Shown: positions 19,150-27,614 of the stretch, piece after piece
How positions within the stretch are numbered: position 1 is the stretch's first letter
Layout: each line of letters begins with the position of its first letter
Assembly: GCA_963778025.1 (NCBI GenBank)
Contig: CAVZTA010000015.1
Coordinates: 35,170 to 99,169 of the forward strand
Origin: CAVZTA01 sp963778025
GTDB taxonomy: Bacteria > Chloroflexota > Limnocylindria > Limnocylindrales > CSP1-4
Reading direction: 5' to 3'
DNA: 64,000 bases
Translations under genes and position numbers: made by a program
The notes under the pieces: generated by a model
Databases searched by the model: none
Told to the model about the DNA's origin: nothing
Seen by the model: only the letters and a program-made list of their open reading frames with translations

Positions 19150-19179
19150 TTGGCGCGTTCGGCGCAGCTGCGCTATGGT
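19150..19179 (+). promoter_or_regulatory. Promoter of the RlpA-like gene
   Basis: TTGGCG (19150-19155), 18-base spacer, TATGGT (19174-19179), then 11 bases to ATG 19191. One of the few promoters here with a readable -35. Confidence 0.5.
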
Positions 19180-19190
19180 CCGCGCCTCAC

Positions 19191-19757
19191 ATGCGACGCA
19201 GATCGGTCGTCGCGATCGCGGCGCTCATCGCCGTGCTCGCACTGGCCGCGCTGCCGGTCCCGGTGGGCTCGCGGAGCCCCAGCGCCTCCAGCGCGATCGA
19301 ACCGGTAGCGTTCCGGGCCCTCGACTTCCCGGCGACCCTGAACGGCACCTCGATCACGGCTGTCCGACTCGACCCCGCGCTGGACTCGGCGGGTGCGATC
19401 GAGGCGGATGCCTCGTTCAGCGAGCCCGGCCAGCCGCCCACGGTGCCGATGCTGCAGCGAGCGACCGTCGACCAGCCGACGACGAGCGGTGGCACCGCCG
19501 TGAGGCTGCCCAGGCGCAAGCTCTCCGGCTACGCGTCGTTCTACGACAACGGGACCACGGCGATGCGCCTGCCGCGTGGCACGGTCGTCCTCATCTGCGG
19601 GGCCGGTGGCTGCATCCAGCGCACGGTCAACGACTACGGCCCGGCGGCCTCGGTCCATCCCGAGCGCATCGTCGACATGTACCGGCCGGACTTCTTCAAG
19701 ATCTGCGGCTGTGGCTCGTGGTCGGGGACGACCTGGGTGACGGTCTCCGTCTTCTGA
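19191..19757 (+). CDS. Secreted RlpA-like double-psi beta-barrel protein
   Basis: 188 residues with a signal peptide (MRRRSVVAIAALIAVLALAA). The C-terminal 80 residues match the RlpA/expansin-like DPBB fold: LSGYASFYDNGTTAMRLPRG, VVLICGAGGC, VNDYGPAASVHPERIVDMY. In RlpA the Asp of the barrel supports peptidoglycan lytic activity; here NDYGP and DMYR keep candidate acids. Cysteines at CGAGGC and ICGCG could form disulfides. Presumed cell-wall-active or wall-binding protein. Confidence 0.75.
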   Translation: MRRRSVVAIAALIAVLALAALPVPVGSRSPSASSAIEPVAFRALDFPATLNGTSITAVRLDPALDSAGAIEADASFSEPGQPPTVPMLQRATVDQPTTSGGTAVRLPRRKLSGYASFYDNGTTAMRLPRGTVVLICGAGGCIQRTVNDYGPAASVHPERIVDMYRPDFFKICGCGSWSGTTWVTVSVF

Positions 19758-19779
19758 GCCGAGGGCTCGCCGGGCGGGC

Positions 19780-19785
19780 TAGACT
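19780..19785 (+). promoter_or_regulatory. -10 box (TAGACT) of the pyrRBC operon
   Basis: TAGACT lies upstream of the leader hairpin; a start near 19792 gives a leader of about 75 bases before pyrR. Confidence 0.4.
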
Positions 19786-19794
19786 TGGGGCGAC

Positions 19795-19830
19795 CCTTTA
19801 AGGACCGACGCCGTGACGTCGGGAAGGAGG
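19795..19830 (+). promoter_or_regulatory. PyrR-type RNA-binding hairpin in pyr leader
   Basis: CCTTTAAGG, then stem CCGACG (19805-19810), hexaloop CCGTGA, stem CGTCGG (19817-19822), then GAAGGAGG. The CTTTAA / GTGA / GGAAGGAG arrangement resembles PyrR-binding leaders before pyrR in high-GC Gram-positive bacteria (from memory). PyrR bound with UMP would block the adjacent ribosome site. Confidence 0.55.
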
Positions 19831-19839
19831 ACGCACCCC

Positions 19840-19869
19840 GTGCGACCGCGCCCCCGGAGGCCTCGTTGA
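19840..19869 (+). CDS. Leader mini-ORF upstream of pyrR
   Basis: GTG 19840, nine codons (MRPRPRRPR), TGA 19867-19869. It has the strongest ribosome site of the leader (AAGGAGG, 9 bases upstream, next to the PyrR hairpin). Its stop overlaps the proposed pyrR start as TTGA. Could couple pyrR translation to PyrR control. A single-base indel that would fuse it to pyrR cannot be excluded. Confidence 0.4.
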   Translation: MRPRPRRPR

Positions 19870-20438
19870 CCGGCCGCCGGATCATGACCGCGGAGGAGAT
19901 CCGCCGGGCCACCACCCGCATCTCCCACGAGCTGGTCGAGAAGCAGGCCGGGACCAGCGGACTCGTCCTCGTGGGCATCCAGCGGCGGGGCGTGCCGCTC
20001 GCGCGGCGCGTGGCGGCAGCCGTGCTGGAGCACGAAGGCGCGGACCTCCCGGTCGGCGCGCTCGACATCACCTTCTACCGCGACGACCTCTCGATGGTCG
20101 CGTCCTCGCCGGTCGTGAAGGGCACCGAGATCCCGTTCGACCTCAACGGCGCCACCGTGGTCCTCGTGGACGACGTGCTGTACACGGGCCGGACCATCCG
20201 GGCGGCCATGGACGCGCTGGTCGACTTCGGCCGGCCACAGGCGATCCGGCTGGCGGTCCTCGTGGACCGCGGGCATCGCGAGCTGCCGATCCGCGCCGAC
20301 CACGTCGGCAAGAACGTCCCGACCTCGCGCGAGGAGGTCGTCCGGGTGCACCTCGAAGAGATCGACGGCGAGGATTCCGTGGAGCTCGAGCGCGTCGCGG
20401 GCGGCGAGCGTGTCGCCACCGCAGGCTCGGTGGCCTGA
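19866..20438 (+). CDS. pyrR: Bifunctional pyrimidine operon regulator / uracil phosphoribosyltransferase
   Basis: 190 residues. TTG 19866 follows GGAGG by 5 bases and gives MTGRRIMTAEEIRRATTRIS, matching the family start; ATG 19884 is an alternative. PRTase motifs: VLVGIQRRGVPLARR, GALDITFYRDDLS, and the PRPP loop VVLVDDVLYTGRTIRAA. It regulates pyr mRNA in response to UMP and has weak UPRTase activity. First gene of pyrR-pyrB-pyrC. Confidence 0.93.
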   Translation: MTGRRIMTAEEIRRATTRISHELVEKQAGTSGLVLVGIQRRGVPLARRVAAAVLEHEGADLPVGALDITFYRDDLSMVASSPVVKGTEIPFDLNGATVVLVDDVLYTGRTIRAAMDALVDFGRPQAIRLAVLVDRGHRELPIRADHVGKNVPTSREEVVRVHLEEIDGEDSVELERVAGGERVATAGSVA

Positions 20439-20445
20439 TCGACCG

Positions 20446-21489
20446 ATGGCCGTGACGACGCCCGACGACCCGGCGCTCGCTCCCGGCTCCGCACCCGTCC
20501 CGTCCGTCGAGGAACCGCCCGCGACGCAGCCGGTCGCGTGGCGGCATCGGCACCTGCTGGACGTGGACGTCCTCACGACCGCCGAGATCGACCTCGTGAT
20601 GCGCACGACCGACGCCATGACCGAGGTCCTCGCCCGGCCCATCCCCAAGGTGCCGGCCCTGCGCGGGACCTCCGTGACGATCCTGTTCTACGAGGCGTCG
20701 ACGCGGACCCGGGTCTCGTTCGAGGTGGCCGCGAAGAACCTGTCGGCGGACGTCGTCAACATCACGGCCTCGGCATCGTCGGTGACGAAGGGCGAGTCGC
20801 TGGTCGACACGGTTCGGACGATCGAGGCGCTGGGCGCCGACATGCTGGTCATGCGCCACGAGCGATCCGGCGCGCCGTACCTCGCGGCATCGGTGTTCGG
20901 TGGCTCCGTCCTCAACGGCGGGGACGGCTGGCACGCCCATCCGACCCAGGCGCTGCTGGACCTGTACACGCTGCGGTCGCGGTTCGGTGGGTCGCTGGCC
21001 GGTCGCAAGGTCGTGATCGTCGGCGACATCCTCCATTCGCGGGTCGCGCGCTCGAACATCTGGACGCTCACCGCGGCCGGCGCCGACCTGTGGCTGTGTG
21101 GCCCGTCGACGCTCCTGCGCGGGTTCGAGGCGTGGGCGTCGCGGGGCGCGGGCGGGCGGTCGTTCACGGTGACGTCGGACCTCGCCGCCGCCCTCGACGG
21201 CGCCGACGTGGTGATGGCGCTGCGCATCCAGAAGGAGCGGATGGCGGGCGGACTGCTGCCGTCGCTGCGCGAGTACGCGGCGCGCTACGGGATCACCCGT
21301 GAGCGGCTGGCCGCGGCCTCGCCGGACGTCGTGATCATGCACCCGGGGCCGATGAACGAGGGTGTGGAGATCGCCGCCGACGTCGCGCTCGACCCGCGGT
21401 CGGTGATCACGGACCAGGTCACGAACGGCGTGGCGGTGCGGATGGCGCTGCTGTACCTGCTGGCCGGGGCGCGGGAGCGGCGGCCTTGA
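20446..21489 (+). CDS. pyrB: Aspartate carbamoyltransferase catalytic chain
   Basis: Second step of UMP synthesis. 347 residues from ATG 20446, 7 bases after pyrR. Carbamoyl-phosphate site YEASTRTRVSFE, 80s loop SASSVTKGES, WHAHPTQALLDL, VVIVGDILHSRVARSN and MHPGPMNEGVEI are all present. The first 30 or so residues are a Pro/Ala-rich extension. No pyrI regulatory chain nearby, so probably the ATCase type without a PyrI subunit. Confidence 0.95.
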   Translation: MAVTTPDDPALAPGSAPVPSVEEPPATQPVAWRHRHLLDVDVLTTAEIDLVMRTTDAMTEVLARPIPKVPALRGTSVTILFYEASTRTRVSFEVAAKNLSADVVNITASASSVTKGESLVDTVRTIEALGADMLVMRHERSGAPYLAASVFGGSVLNGGDGWHAHPTQALLDLYTLRSRFGGSLAGRKVVIVGDILHSRVARSNIWTLTAAGADLWLCGPSTLLRGFEAWASRGAGGRSFTVTSDLAAALDGADVVMALRIQKERMAGGLLPSLREYAARYGITRERLAAASPDVVIMHPGPMNEGVEIAADVALDPRSVITDQVTNGVAVRMALLYLLAGARERRP

Positions 21490-22883
21490 CGCTGGCGTCG
21501 TCGGCGGTCGGGGCGCGGGCATCGGTCACCGTGCGCGGAGCGGTCGTCGACCCGGGCGGCGGGCGGAGCGGCGTGGCCGAGATCGTCGTCGACGACGGTG
21601 TCGTCCGGTCCGTGTCCTGGCTGGACGGGGTCGACGACGGCGGGGTCCTGATCGCTCCCGGGTTCATCGACCTGCACACGCACCTGCGCGAACCGGGTCG
21701 CGAGGACGCCGAGACGATCGCCACGGGGCTCGCGGCGGCGGCCCATGGCGGGTTCACCACCGTGTGCGCCATGCCCAACACGGAGCCCGCCGCGGACGAG
21801 CCGGGCGTCATCGGTCGGGTCGTCGCGGCGGCGGCCGCCTCCGGGTCACCGGTCCGCGTGCTGACGTGGGGTGCGACGACGGCCGGTCGCCGCTCGGAGA
21901 CGCTCGCCGCGCTGGGCGAGCTCGCCGATGCCGGGGTCGCCGGCTTCTCCGACGACGGGTCGCCCGTCCGGTCTCTGTCGCTGCTCCGGAATGCGCTGGT
22001 CTATGCCGGGTCGCTGGGCCTGCCGATCGTCGAGCACGCCGAGGACGTGACGCTGACCGCCGGCGCGGAGATGGGCGAGGGGTATGTCGCGACCGTGCTC
22101 GGGCTCCGGGGCTGGCCGGTCGCCGCCGAGGCCGGGGCCGTGGCCACCGCGCTCGCGGTGCTCGCCGAGGCGGTCGCGGACGAGCCACGCGCGCGACTGC
22201 ACCTGACGCACGTCTCGACGGCCGCGGCGCTGGCGCTGGTGCGCGCGGCCAAGGAGCGCGGGCTGCCGGTCACGTGCGACGTCACGCCGCATCACCTCGC
22301 GCTCTCGGACGAGTGGGTCGCTGGGGCTCGTCGCTGGGCCTGGGATGGGGTGGATCCGTCCGGGGCGCGCCGGGATCCGTGGTCGGATGGGTCGTTGACC
22401 GGCGCGCCGTTCGATCCGTCGCTGCGGGTGAACCCGCCGCTGCGGTCGCCGACGGATGCGATGGCCTGCCTCGCCGCCCTCGCCGACGGCACCATCGACG
22501 CCATCGCGACGGACCATGCGCCCCACACCGTCGTCGACAAGGACGTGGAGTTCGGCATGGCCGCGAACGGCATCTCCGGGCTCGAGACGGCGATCTCGGT
22601 GGTCCTTGCGGCCGTCGACGCGGGTCACCTCACGCTGACACGTGCGATCGAGGCGCTGACCATCGGCCCGGCACGGGTGCTCGGCCCGCGCTTCGTCTCG
22701 ACGCCGCCCGCGATCCGCGAAGGCGGACCAGCCGACCTGGTCGTCATCGACCGCTCGGCGACCTGGCAGGTCAGCCCGGACGCGCTGGCGTCGAAGGGCA
22801 AGAACACGCCGCTGCTCGGTCGGGAGCTCCGTGGCCGCGTCCTGATGACCATCGCCGACGGACGGGTGGCCTTCGAGGCCTGA
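21486..22883 (+). CDS. pyrC: Dihydroorotase
   Basis: Third step of UMP synthesis. 465 residues; the TTG start overlaps the pyrB stop (TTGA). Amidohydrolase metal ligands: GFIDLHTHLREPG, VEHAED, LHLTHVSTA, and DAIATDHAPHT with the catalytic Asp. NGISGLETA and the KGKNTPLLG tail are typical of class I dihydroorotase. No carbamoylated-Lys motif like class II is needed here. carA/carB do not follow. Confidence 0.94.
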   Translation: MTLASSAVGARASVTVRGAVVDPGGGRSGVAEIVVDDGVVRSVSWLDGVDDGGVLIAPGFIDLHTHLREPGREDAETIATGLAAAAHGGFTTVCAMPNTEPAADEPGVIGRVVAAAAASGSPVRVLTWGATTAGRRSETLAALGELADAGVAGFSDDGSPVRSLSLLRNALVYAGSLGLPIVEHAEDVTLTAGAEMGEGYVATVLGLRGWPVAAEAGAVATALAVLAEAVADEPRARLHLTHVSTAAALALVRAAKERGLPVTCDVTPHHLALSDEWVAGARRWAWDGVDPSGARRDPWSDGSLTGAPFDPSLRVNPPLRSPTDAMACLAALADGTIDAIATDHAPHTVVDKDVEFGMAANGISGLETAISVVLAAVDAGHLTLTRAIEALTIGPARVLGPRFVSTPPAIREGGPADLVVIDRSATWQVSPDALASKGKNTPLLGRELRGRVLMTIADGRVAFEA

Positions 22884-22971
22884 GGGACATCAGCCGGTCG
22901 GCGCGATCGGCGTCCCGACGATCATCAGGATCACCCAGCGGCCCTGGCGTCACTCACGAACGACGTTCGGC

Positions 22972-22977
22972 TAAGGT
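22972..22977 (+). promoter_or_regulatory. -10 box (TAAGGT), leaderless promoter
   Basis: TAAGGT, 7 bases, ATG 22985. It separates the oxidoreductase from the pyr operon and fixes its start. Confidence 0.5.
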
Positions 22978-22984
22978 CCGCTGG

Positions 22985-24337
22985 ATGTCCAGACCTGCCG
23001 AGCTGGCCGACCTCGAGGAGCGCTCCTTCTGGCAGGCGACGATGCCCGACCTGCCTGATCGGCGGGGTCGAGACCTGCCCGACACGGCCGACGTCGTCGT
23101 CATCGGCGGTGGCTACACGGGGCTGTCGGCGGCACGTCGCGCGGCCGAGCTCGGCGCGTCGGTGGTCCTCCTCGAAGCCGAGTCACTGGGTTGGGGCGCG
23201 TCGACGCGGAACGGTGGGATGTGCCATCCCGGCTTCAAGTGGGGCATCACGAGCCTCCGGAAACGCCACGGACCGGAGCTGGGCGAACGCCTCTACCGCG
23301 AGTCGATCGAGGCGTTCGAAGCCGTGGCGACGATGTGCGGCCCGGGTGGGCCGATCGACGCCGACTTCAGCCGATCCGGTCACCTCGAGCTCGCCTTCAC
23401 GCCTGCCCACGCCGCACATCAACAGGCGACCGCGGACGCGCTCGCACAGGTCGACATGCCGGCTCACGTGGTCGCGCGCGAGGAGCTTCGCCAGGAGATC
23501 GGGTCCGACGCGTACTTCGGCGGGCTCGTCGTGGAGCGAAGTGGCGGGCTCCACCCCGGGAAGCTCCTGGCGGGTCTCGCGTCGCTCGCCGCCGCTGCCG
23601 GGGCCGACCTCCACGAGGGCGTCCGTGCCCGGTCGATCCGCCGGCAGGCGGACGGTCGCCAGGTCGTCGAGACATCCAGACAAGCCCTCATCGCGCGCGA
23701 CGTCATCGTCGCCACGAACGGCTACACGGACGGCGTGGCCCCCGCGCTCCGGCGCCGGATCCTGTCGATCGGCAGCTACATCATCGCCACCGACCCGCTG
23801 CCCGCGGACCTCGCGGCCGAGATCAGCCCGCGCGGCCGGATGTTCTTCGACACGAAGAACTTCCTCTACTACTGGCGGCTCACGCCGGACCGCCGGATGC
23901 TGTTCGGCGGGCGCGCCTCGATGTGGCCGACGACCATCGCGCGGACCGCGGCGATCCTCCAGCGCGGGATGGTCGAGGTCCATCCGCAGCTCGCGGGCAC
24001 GCGCGTGGCGTACGCCTGGGGCGGGCGGGTCGGCTTCACGTTCGACCGGATGCCGCATGTCGGGCGCTCGGAGGGCGTGACGTACGCCGTCGGCTGTTGC
24101 GGATCGGGCGTGGCGATCCTGCCGTGGCTCGGCACGCGGGTCGCCGAGTGGGTCGGTGGCGGCGAGGCGCCGGCACTCGCCAGGCTCAGGTTCCCGCTCG
24201 TCCCGGCGCCGTACGAGGGTCGCGCATGGTTCCTGCCGCTCGCCGGGGAGTGGTGGCGGATGCGTGATCGCCTCGCCGCGCGCGCCGCCCGGGACGCGAC
24301 CGCGGCCTCGGAACCGGAGGCGATCGCGGGCCGCTAG
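22985..24337 (+). CDS. FAD-dependent amine/amino-acid oxidoreductase (DAO family)
   Basis: 450 residues. N-terminal FAD fold VVVIGGGYTGLSAARRAAEL with GxGxxG and an acid at the end of strand 2 (LLEAE). ASTRNGGMCHPGF and the C-terminal GWGGRVGFTFDRMPHVGR-like region (here AWGGRVGFTFDRMPHVG) and CCGSGVAILPWLG fit gamma-glutamylputrescine oxidase/PuuB- and glycine-oxidase-like enzymes. Likely oxidises a secondary or primary amine using O2. A polyamine ABC transporter is encoded at 52-56 kb but not adjacent, so a polyamine role is only suggestive. Confidence 0.8.
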   Translation: MSRPAELADLEERSFWQATMPDLPDRRGRDLPDTADVVVIGGGYTGLSAARRAAELGASVVLLEAESLGWGASTRNGGMCHPGFKWGITSLRKRHGPELGERLYRESIEAFEAVATMCGPGGPIDADFSRSGHLELAFTPAHAAHQQATADALAQVDMPAHVVAREELRQEIGSDAYFGGLVVERSGGLHPGKLLAGLASLAAAAGADLHEGVRARSIRRQADGRQVVETSRQALIARDVIVATNGYTDGVAPALRRRILSIGSYIIATDPLPADLAAEISPRGRMFFDTKNFLYYWRLTPDRRMLFGGRASMWPTTIARTAAILQRGMVEVHPQLAGTRVAYAWGGRVGFTFDRMPHVGRSEGVTYAVGCCGSGVAILPWLGTRVAEWVGGGEAPALARLRFPLVPAPYEGRAWFLPLAGEWWRMRDRLAARAARDATAASEPEAIAGR

Positions 24338-24444
24338 GGCCGGATCGGTACGTCATTCGACCGACGGCGCACCGTGCGCGGGTCGATGGCTGCGCGTCGC
24401 CACGAGGAGCACGGTTAGCCGAGCGTCCGACCCGTCGCGGTCCG

Positions 24445-25953
24445 ATGCCGCGCTTCGATCCGCTACGAGCCGTCACCGTGAACGTCCTGTCGCGCCGCTG
24501 GTCCCCAGGCCCTCGACTCCCGATGCGGGGCGAGGGCTTCGCGGCGACGGGCGCGCGTCAGGCCGGGGGCGTCACGAACCGCGACGGCGGGCACGGTGAG
24601 CCAGCACGGGGTCGGCAGCATCCGGTCTCGTTGCGCTACCTCGCGCCCGAGCTGGAGCGCCGCTACCAGCGACAGGCCGGCGCCGAAGGTGTCGCCGGGT
24701 TCCGGATCATCACCGGGACCGCCGCGATCGCGTGGCCTCTTGCGGCCCTGGTGATCCCGCTCGGCACCTCGATCCCGCGCGAGATCGTGACGCCCATCTG
24801 TCTGGTGATGGGCGCACTCAGCCTGATCCCGTTCCTCTTCGCGCGACGTGTCACGACGCTCGATCGGCAGCACGTGATCGCCTCGATCCTGACGACCATG
24901 AACGCGCTGGTCATCCTGTGGCTCGCCTCCGCCGGACGGATCCTGCCGGGCTACGGGGTCAGCGCCATCCTCATGCTGTTCGCCTTCGGGTTCGTGTCCC
25001 GCACAGGCTTCGTGTTCGCCGCCGTGCGCTCGGCGATCATCGGCCTGGGCTTCCTGGTCGCGGCGGCGCTGTACCACGGAGGCAGCCTGCTGATCGACGC
25101 GTTCGTGTTCGGCGCAGGCATCACCGGCACGCTCATGGCGCTGCGGCTGCTCGAGCAGTCCCGGCGGCGCGTGTTCTACCAGGACGTCGTGATCGGCGAG
25201 CAGGCCGAAGCGCTCCGTGCCGAGAAGGCGCGCTCCGACACGCTGCTCCAGAACGTCATCCCCGCCCCGATCGCGGCGCGGCTGATGGATGGCGAACGCG
25301 GGATCGCCGATGCCTATCCATCGGTCACCGTCCTGTTCGCCGACATCGTCGGGTTCACCGCCCTGACCTCCCGACTCCGGCCCGATGCGCTCGTCGACCT
25401 CCTGGACCGCCTGTTCACGAGCTTCGACGCGCTCGTCGCGGAGCGGGGCCTCGAGAAGATCAAGACGATCGGCGATGCGTACATGGTCGCCGGCGGGCTG
25501 GCCGAGCCGGTCGACGACCACGCCGGGCGCACGATCGACCTGGCGCTCAGGATGGTCGATGTCGTGGAGCGGGAGGGCGCGAGCATGGGTGGCCTCCGCG
25601 TCCGGATCGGTGTCCACACCGGCCCCGTCGTCGGCGGCGTGCTCGGCCACCGCAGGTTCGCCTTCGACATCTGGGGTGAGACGGTGAACATCGCCAGCCG
25701 CCTCGAGATCGCATGGCGTGCCGAATCGCGTCCACGTCACGGACGCGACGCTGCGCCTCGTGCAGGATCGGTTCGATGCCGAGTCGCTCGGGCAGGGTCG
25801 ACCTTACGGGGCTATGGCCCGATCGAGACCTACGCGATCTCCGGACCGCGGGTCGATCCGGGGCCGGACGCGCCCCGGTCCGAGCCCTCGGTGCCCGCGA
25901 GCTCGCGAAGCCGATCGAGGATCAGCTCGAGGTCGGCCTCGGTCGTGAGGTAG
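24445..25953 (+). CDS. Membrane-bound class III adenylate cyclase (two frameshifts near the C-terminus)
   Basis: About 500 residues: a variable N-terminus, six hydrophobic helices (about residues 90-235), a short coiled-coil linker, then a class III catalytic domain. Metal Asp in VLFADIVGFTALTSRL and TIGDAYMVAGG. The substrate pair Lys in LEKIKTIGD and Asp in AFDIWGETVNIASRLE favours ATP over GTP. Frame shifts near 25710 and 25795 interrupt the last part, which resumes at GYGPIETYAI. The start is uncertain: ATG 24445 is the longest, TTG 24631 (MRYLAPELE) is possible. Makes cAMP at the membrane. Confidence 0.82.
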   Translation: MPRFDPLRAVTVNVLSRRWSPGPRLPMRGEGFAATGARQAGGVTNRDGGHGEPARGRQHPVSLRYLAPELERRYQRQAGAEGVAGFRIITGTAAIAWPLAALVIPLGTSIPREIVTPICLVMGALSLIPFLFARRVTTLDRQHVIASILTTMNALVILWLASAGRILPGYGVSAILMLFAFGFVSRTGFVFAAVRSAIIGLGFLVAAALYHGGSLLIDAFVFGAGITGTLMALRLLEQSRRRVFYQDVVIGEQAEALRAEKARSDTLLQNVIPAPIAARLMDGERGIADAYPSVTVLFADIVGFTALTSRLRPDALVDLLDRLFTSFDALVAERGLEKIKTIGDAYMVAGGLAEPVDDHAGRTIDLALRMVDVVEREGASMGGLRVRIGVHTGPVVGGVLGHRRFAFDIWGETVNIASRLEIAWRAESRPRHGRDAAPRAGSVRCRVARAGSTLRGYGPIETYAISGPRVDPGPDAPRSEPSVPASSRSRSRISSRSASVVR

Positions 25954-26063
25954 TTCACGATCCCCGCGCGGAGGGCTACGCGCGTGCCAGCTCGCGCAGG
26001 CGATCGAGGATGCGGTCGAGGTCGGCTTCGGTCGTGAGGTAGTTCACGATCCCCGCGCGCAGG
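25899..26063. repeat. 89-bp direct duplication of a gene 3' end
   Basis: The last about 75 bases of the PLP decarboxylase gene (25988-26061) are repeated at 25899-25973 with about 85% identity, period 89. Read on the minus strand both encode RAGIVNYLTTEADL-(D/E)-ILDRLRELA. The distal copy lies after the gene's stop codon and overlaps the 3' end of the cyclase gene. Confidence 0.8.
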
Positions 26064-27588
26064 TACGTCCGGCCGCGCAGGACCGTCGTCGACAGCCATC
26101 CGTCGCCGCTGGCCTCGAGCTTGGCGGCGAGCGTGTCCTGGTGTCGATCGAGGACCGCCGGATCGAGCGCTGAGCGCCGCGGCGCGCCCGCCGGGCAGGT
26201 GGCGGAAGCACACGACGGACAGCTCGGGCTCGGCGGGCAGGGCCTCGAAGTCGTCGCTCTCGGCGATGCGCCGCGCAAGGGTCGCCGCGAGATCGTCGGT
26301 GCGCTCGATGAGCTTGCCGAGGCCGGTCGTGCCGAGATGCTTCCAGCTCAGCCACAGCTTCAGCGCGCGCCACCGGCGCGTGCCCTCGAAGCCGAGCTTG
26401 TAGAAGTTGAGCTGGCCGGCGTGGCTGTCGTCGTGGCCGGCATCGGCGTCATCGGCGTCGCGCGGGCCCGTCCCCTGGCCGTCCGCGCCGCGGTAGTACT
26501 CGGGACGTCGCCGGCCGAACGTCGCCCCCAGCAACGACCCATCGCGGACGAGGAGCCCGCCGATGTCGTACGCCTGGAAGAACCACTTGTGGGGGTCGAC
26601 GGTGACGGAGTCCGCGAGCTCGAGCCCGGGCACGCGCGCCGCGTCCCGCTGCCGACAGCCGCGCCGCGCCGCCGTAGGCGGCATCGACATGGAGCCACAG
26701 GCGCTCTCGGTGGGCGAGCTCGGCGAGCTCCGGGACGAGGTCGATCGAGCCGGTGTTGGTCGACCCGGCGACGGCGGCGATCGCGACCGGGGTGAGCCCG
26801 GCCGCGCGGTCGGCGGCGATGGCCCTGGCGACGGGCTCCGCGTGGAGGCGGAAGCGTTCGTCGGACGGCAGCACCGCGAGCGTCTCGGGCGGGAAGCCCA
26901 GCTCATCGAGCGCCCGACCGACCGAGAAGTGCGTCTGGTCGCTGGTATAGACACGCAGGCCTTCGAGCGCCCGGCCGCGCGGCGGCTCGCTCGCCCCGGT
27001 GATGCGCGGGACGTGCACATCGCGCGCGAGCGCCATGCCGATGAAGTTCGCCATGACGCCGCCCGACGTGAGCAGCCCGAACGACCCGTCGCCGAACCCG
27101 ACGAGGTCGCACAGCCAGCGGATGACCTCCTCCTCGACGAACGCCGCGGTCGGCCCCGCGTGCCAGACGTCGACGCCCTGGTTCGTCCACTGCGCGAGGA
27201 CCTCGCCGGCGATCGAGGCCACGAGGGGCGGCGGCGTGAAGTACGACAGCGCGCGCGGGTGATAGGCATTGAGCTGGTGTGGTGCCAGTCGCTTGCGGAA
27301 CTCAAGCAAGACGCTTGCAGAAGGCAAGGGGTCTCGTGGGGCCGGCGCCGGCGCCAGCGAGTCGCCGAAGAAGATCCGCCGCAGATCGTCGTAGGCCACG
27401 GGCTCGCCCATCGAGCGCGCCATCGCGTGGTCGTACAGGTAGTCGAGCGCCTCGCGCCAGGTCGCCTCGCCCAGGGCCTCGAGCGCCGCGCGCGACCGGG
27501 CGGGATCGGTGACACCGATGAGCTCGGGCTCGGGATGCCACGCGAAGTCGGCGAGCGGATCGGTGGCCGTGGTCTCGGCGTCGGGCAT
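25976..27588 (-). CDS. Group II PLP-dependent amino-acid decarboxylase (two frameshifts)
   Basis: About 535 residues. ATG 27588. Motifs in order: NPRAL-like YHPRALSYFT, SGGVMANFIGMALARD, TSDQTHFSVGRALDELG, AGSTNTGSIDLVPEL, VDAAYGG, and the PLP Lys in VDPHKWFFQAYDIG. The C-terminus GWLSTTVLRGRTYLRAGIVN matches aromatic-L-amino-acid/tyrosine decarboxylase relatives. Frame breaks near 26660 and 26200. Substrate (aromatic amino acid, glutamate or other) cannot be read from sequence alone. Confidence 0.82.
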
Positions 27589-27594
27589 GGCCGG

Positions 27595-27600
27595 ATGCTA
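27595..27600 (-). promoter_or_regulatory. -10 box (TAGCAT), leaderless promoter
   Basis: Minus-strand TAGCAT, 6 bases (CCGGCC), ATG 27588 of the decarboxylase. Confidence 0.5.
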
Positions 27601-27614
27601 TCGGGCGTGACTGC

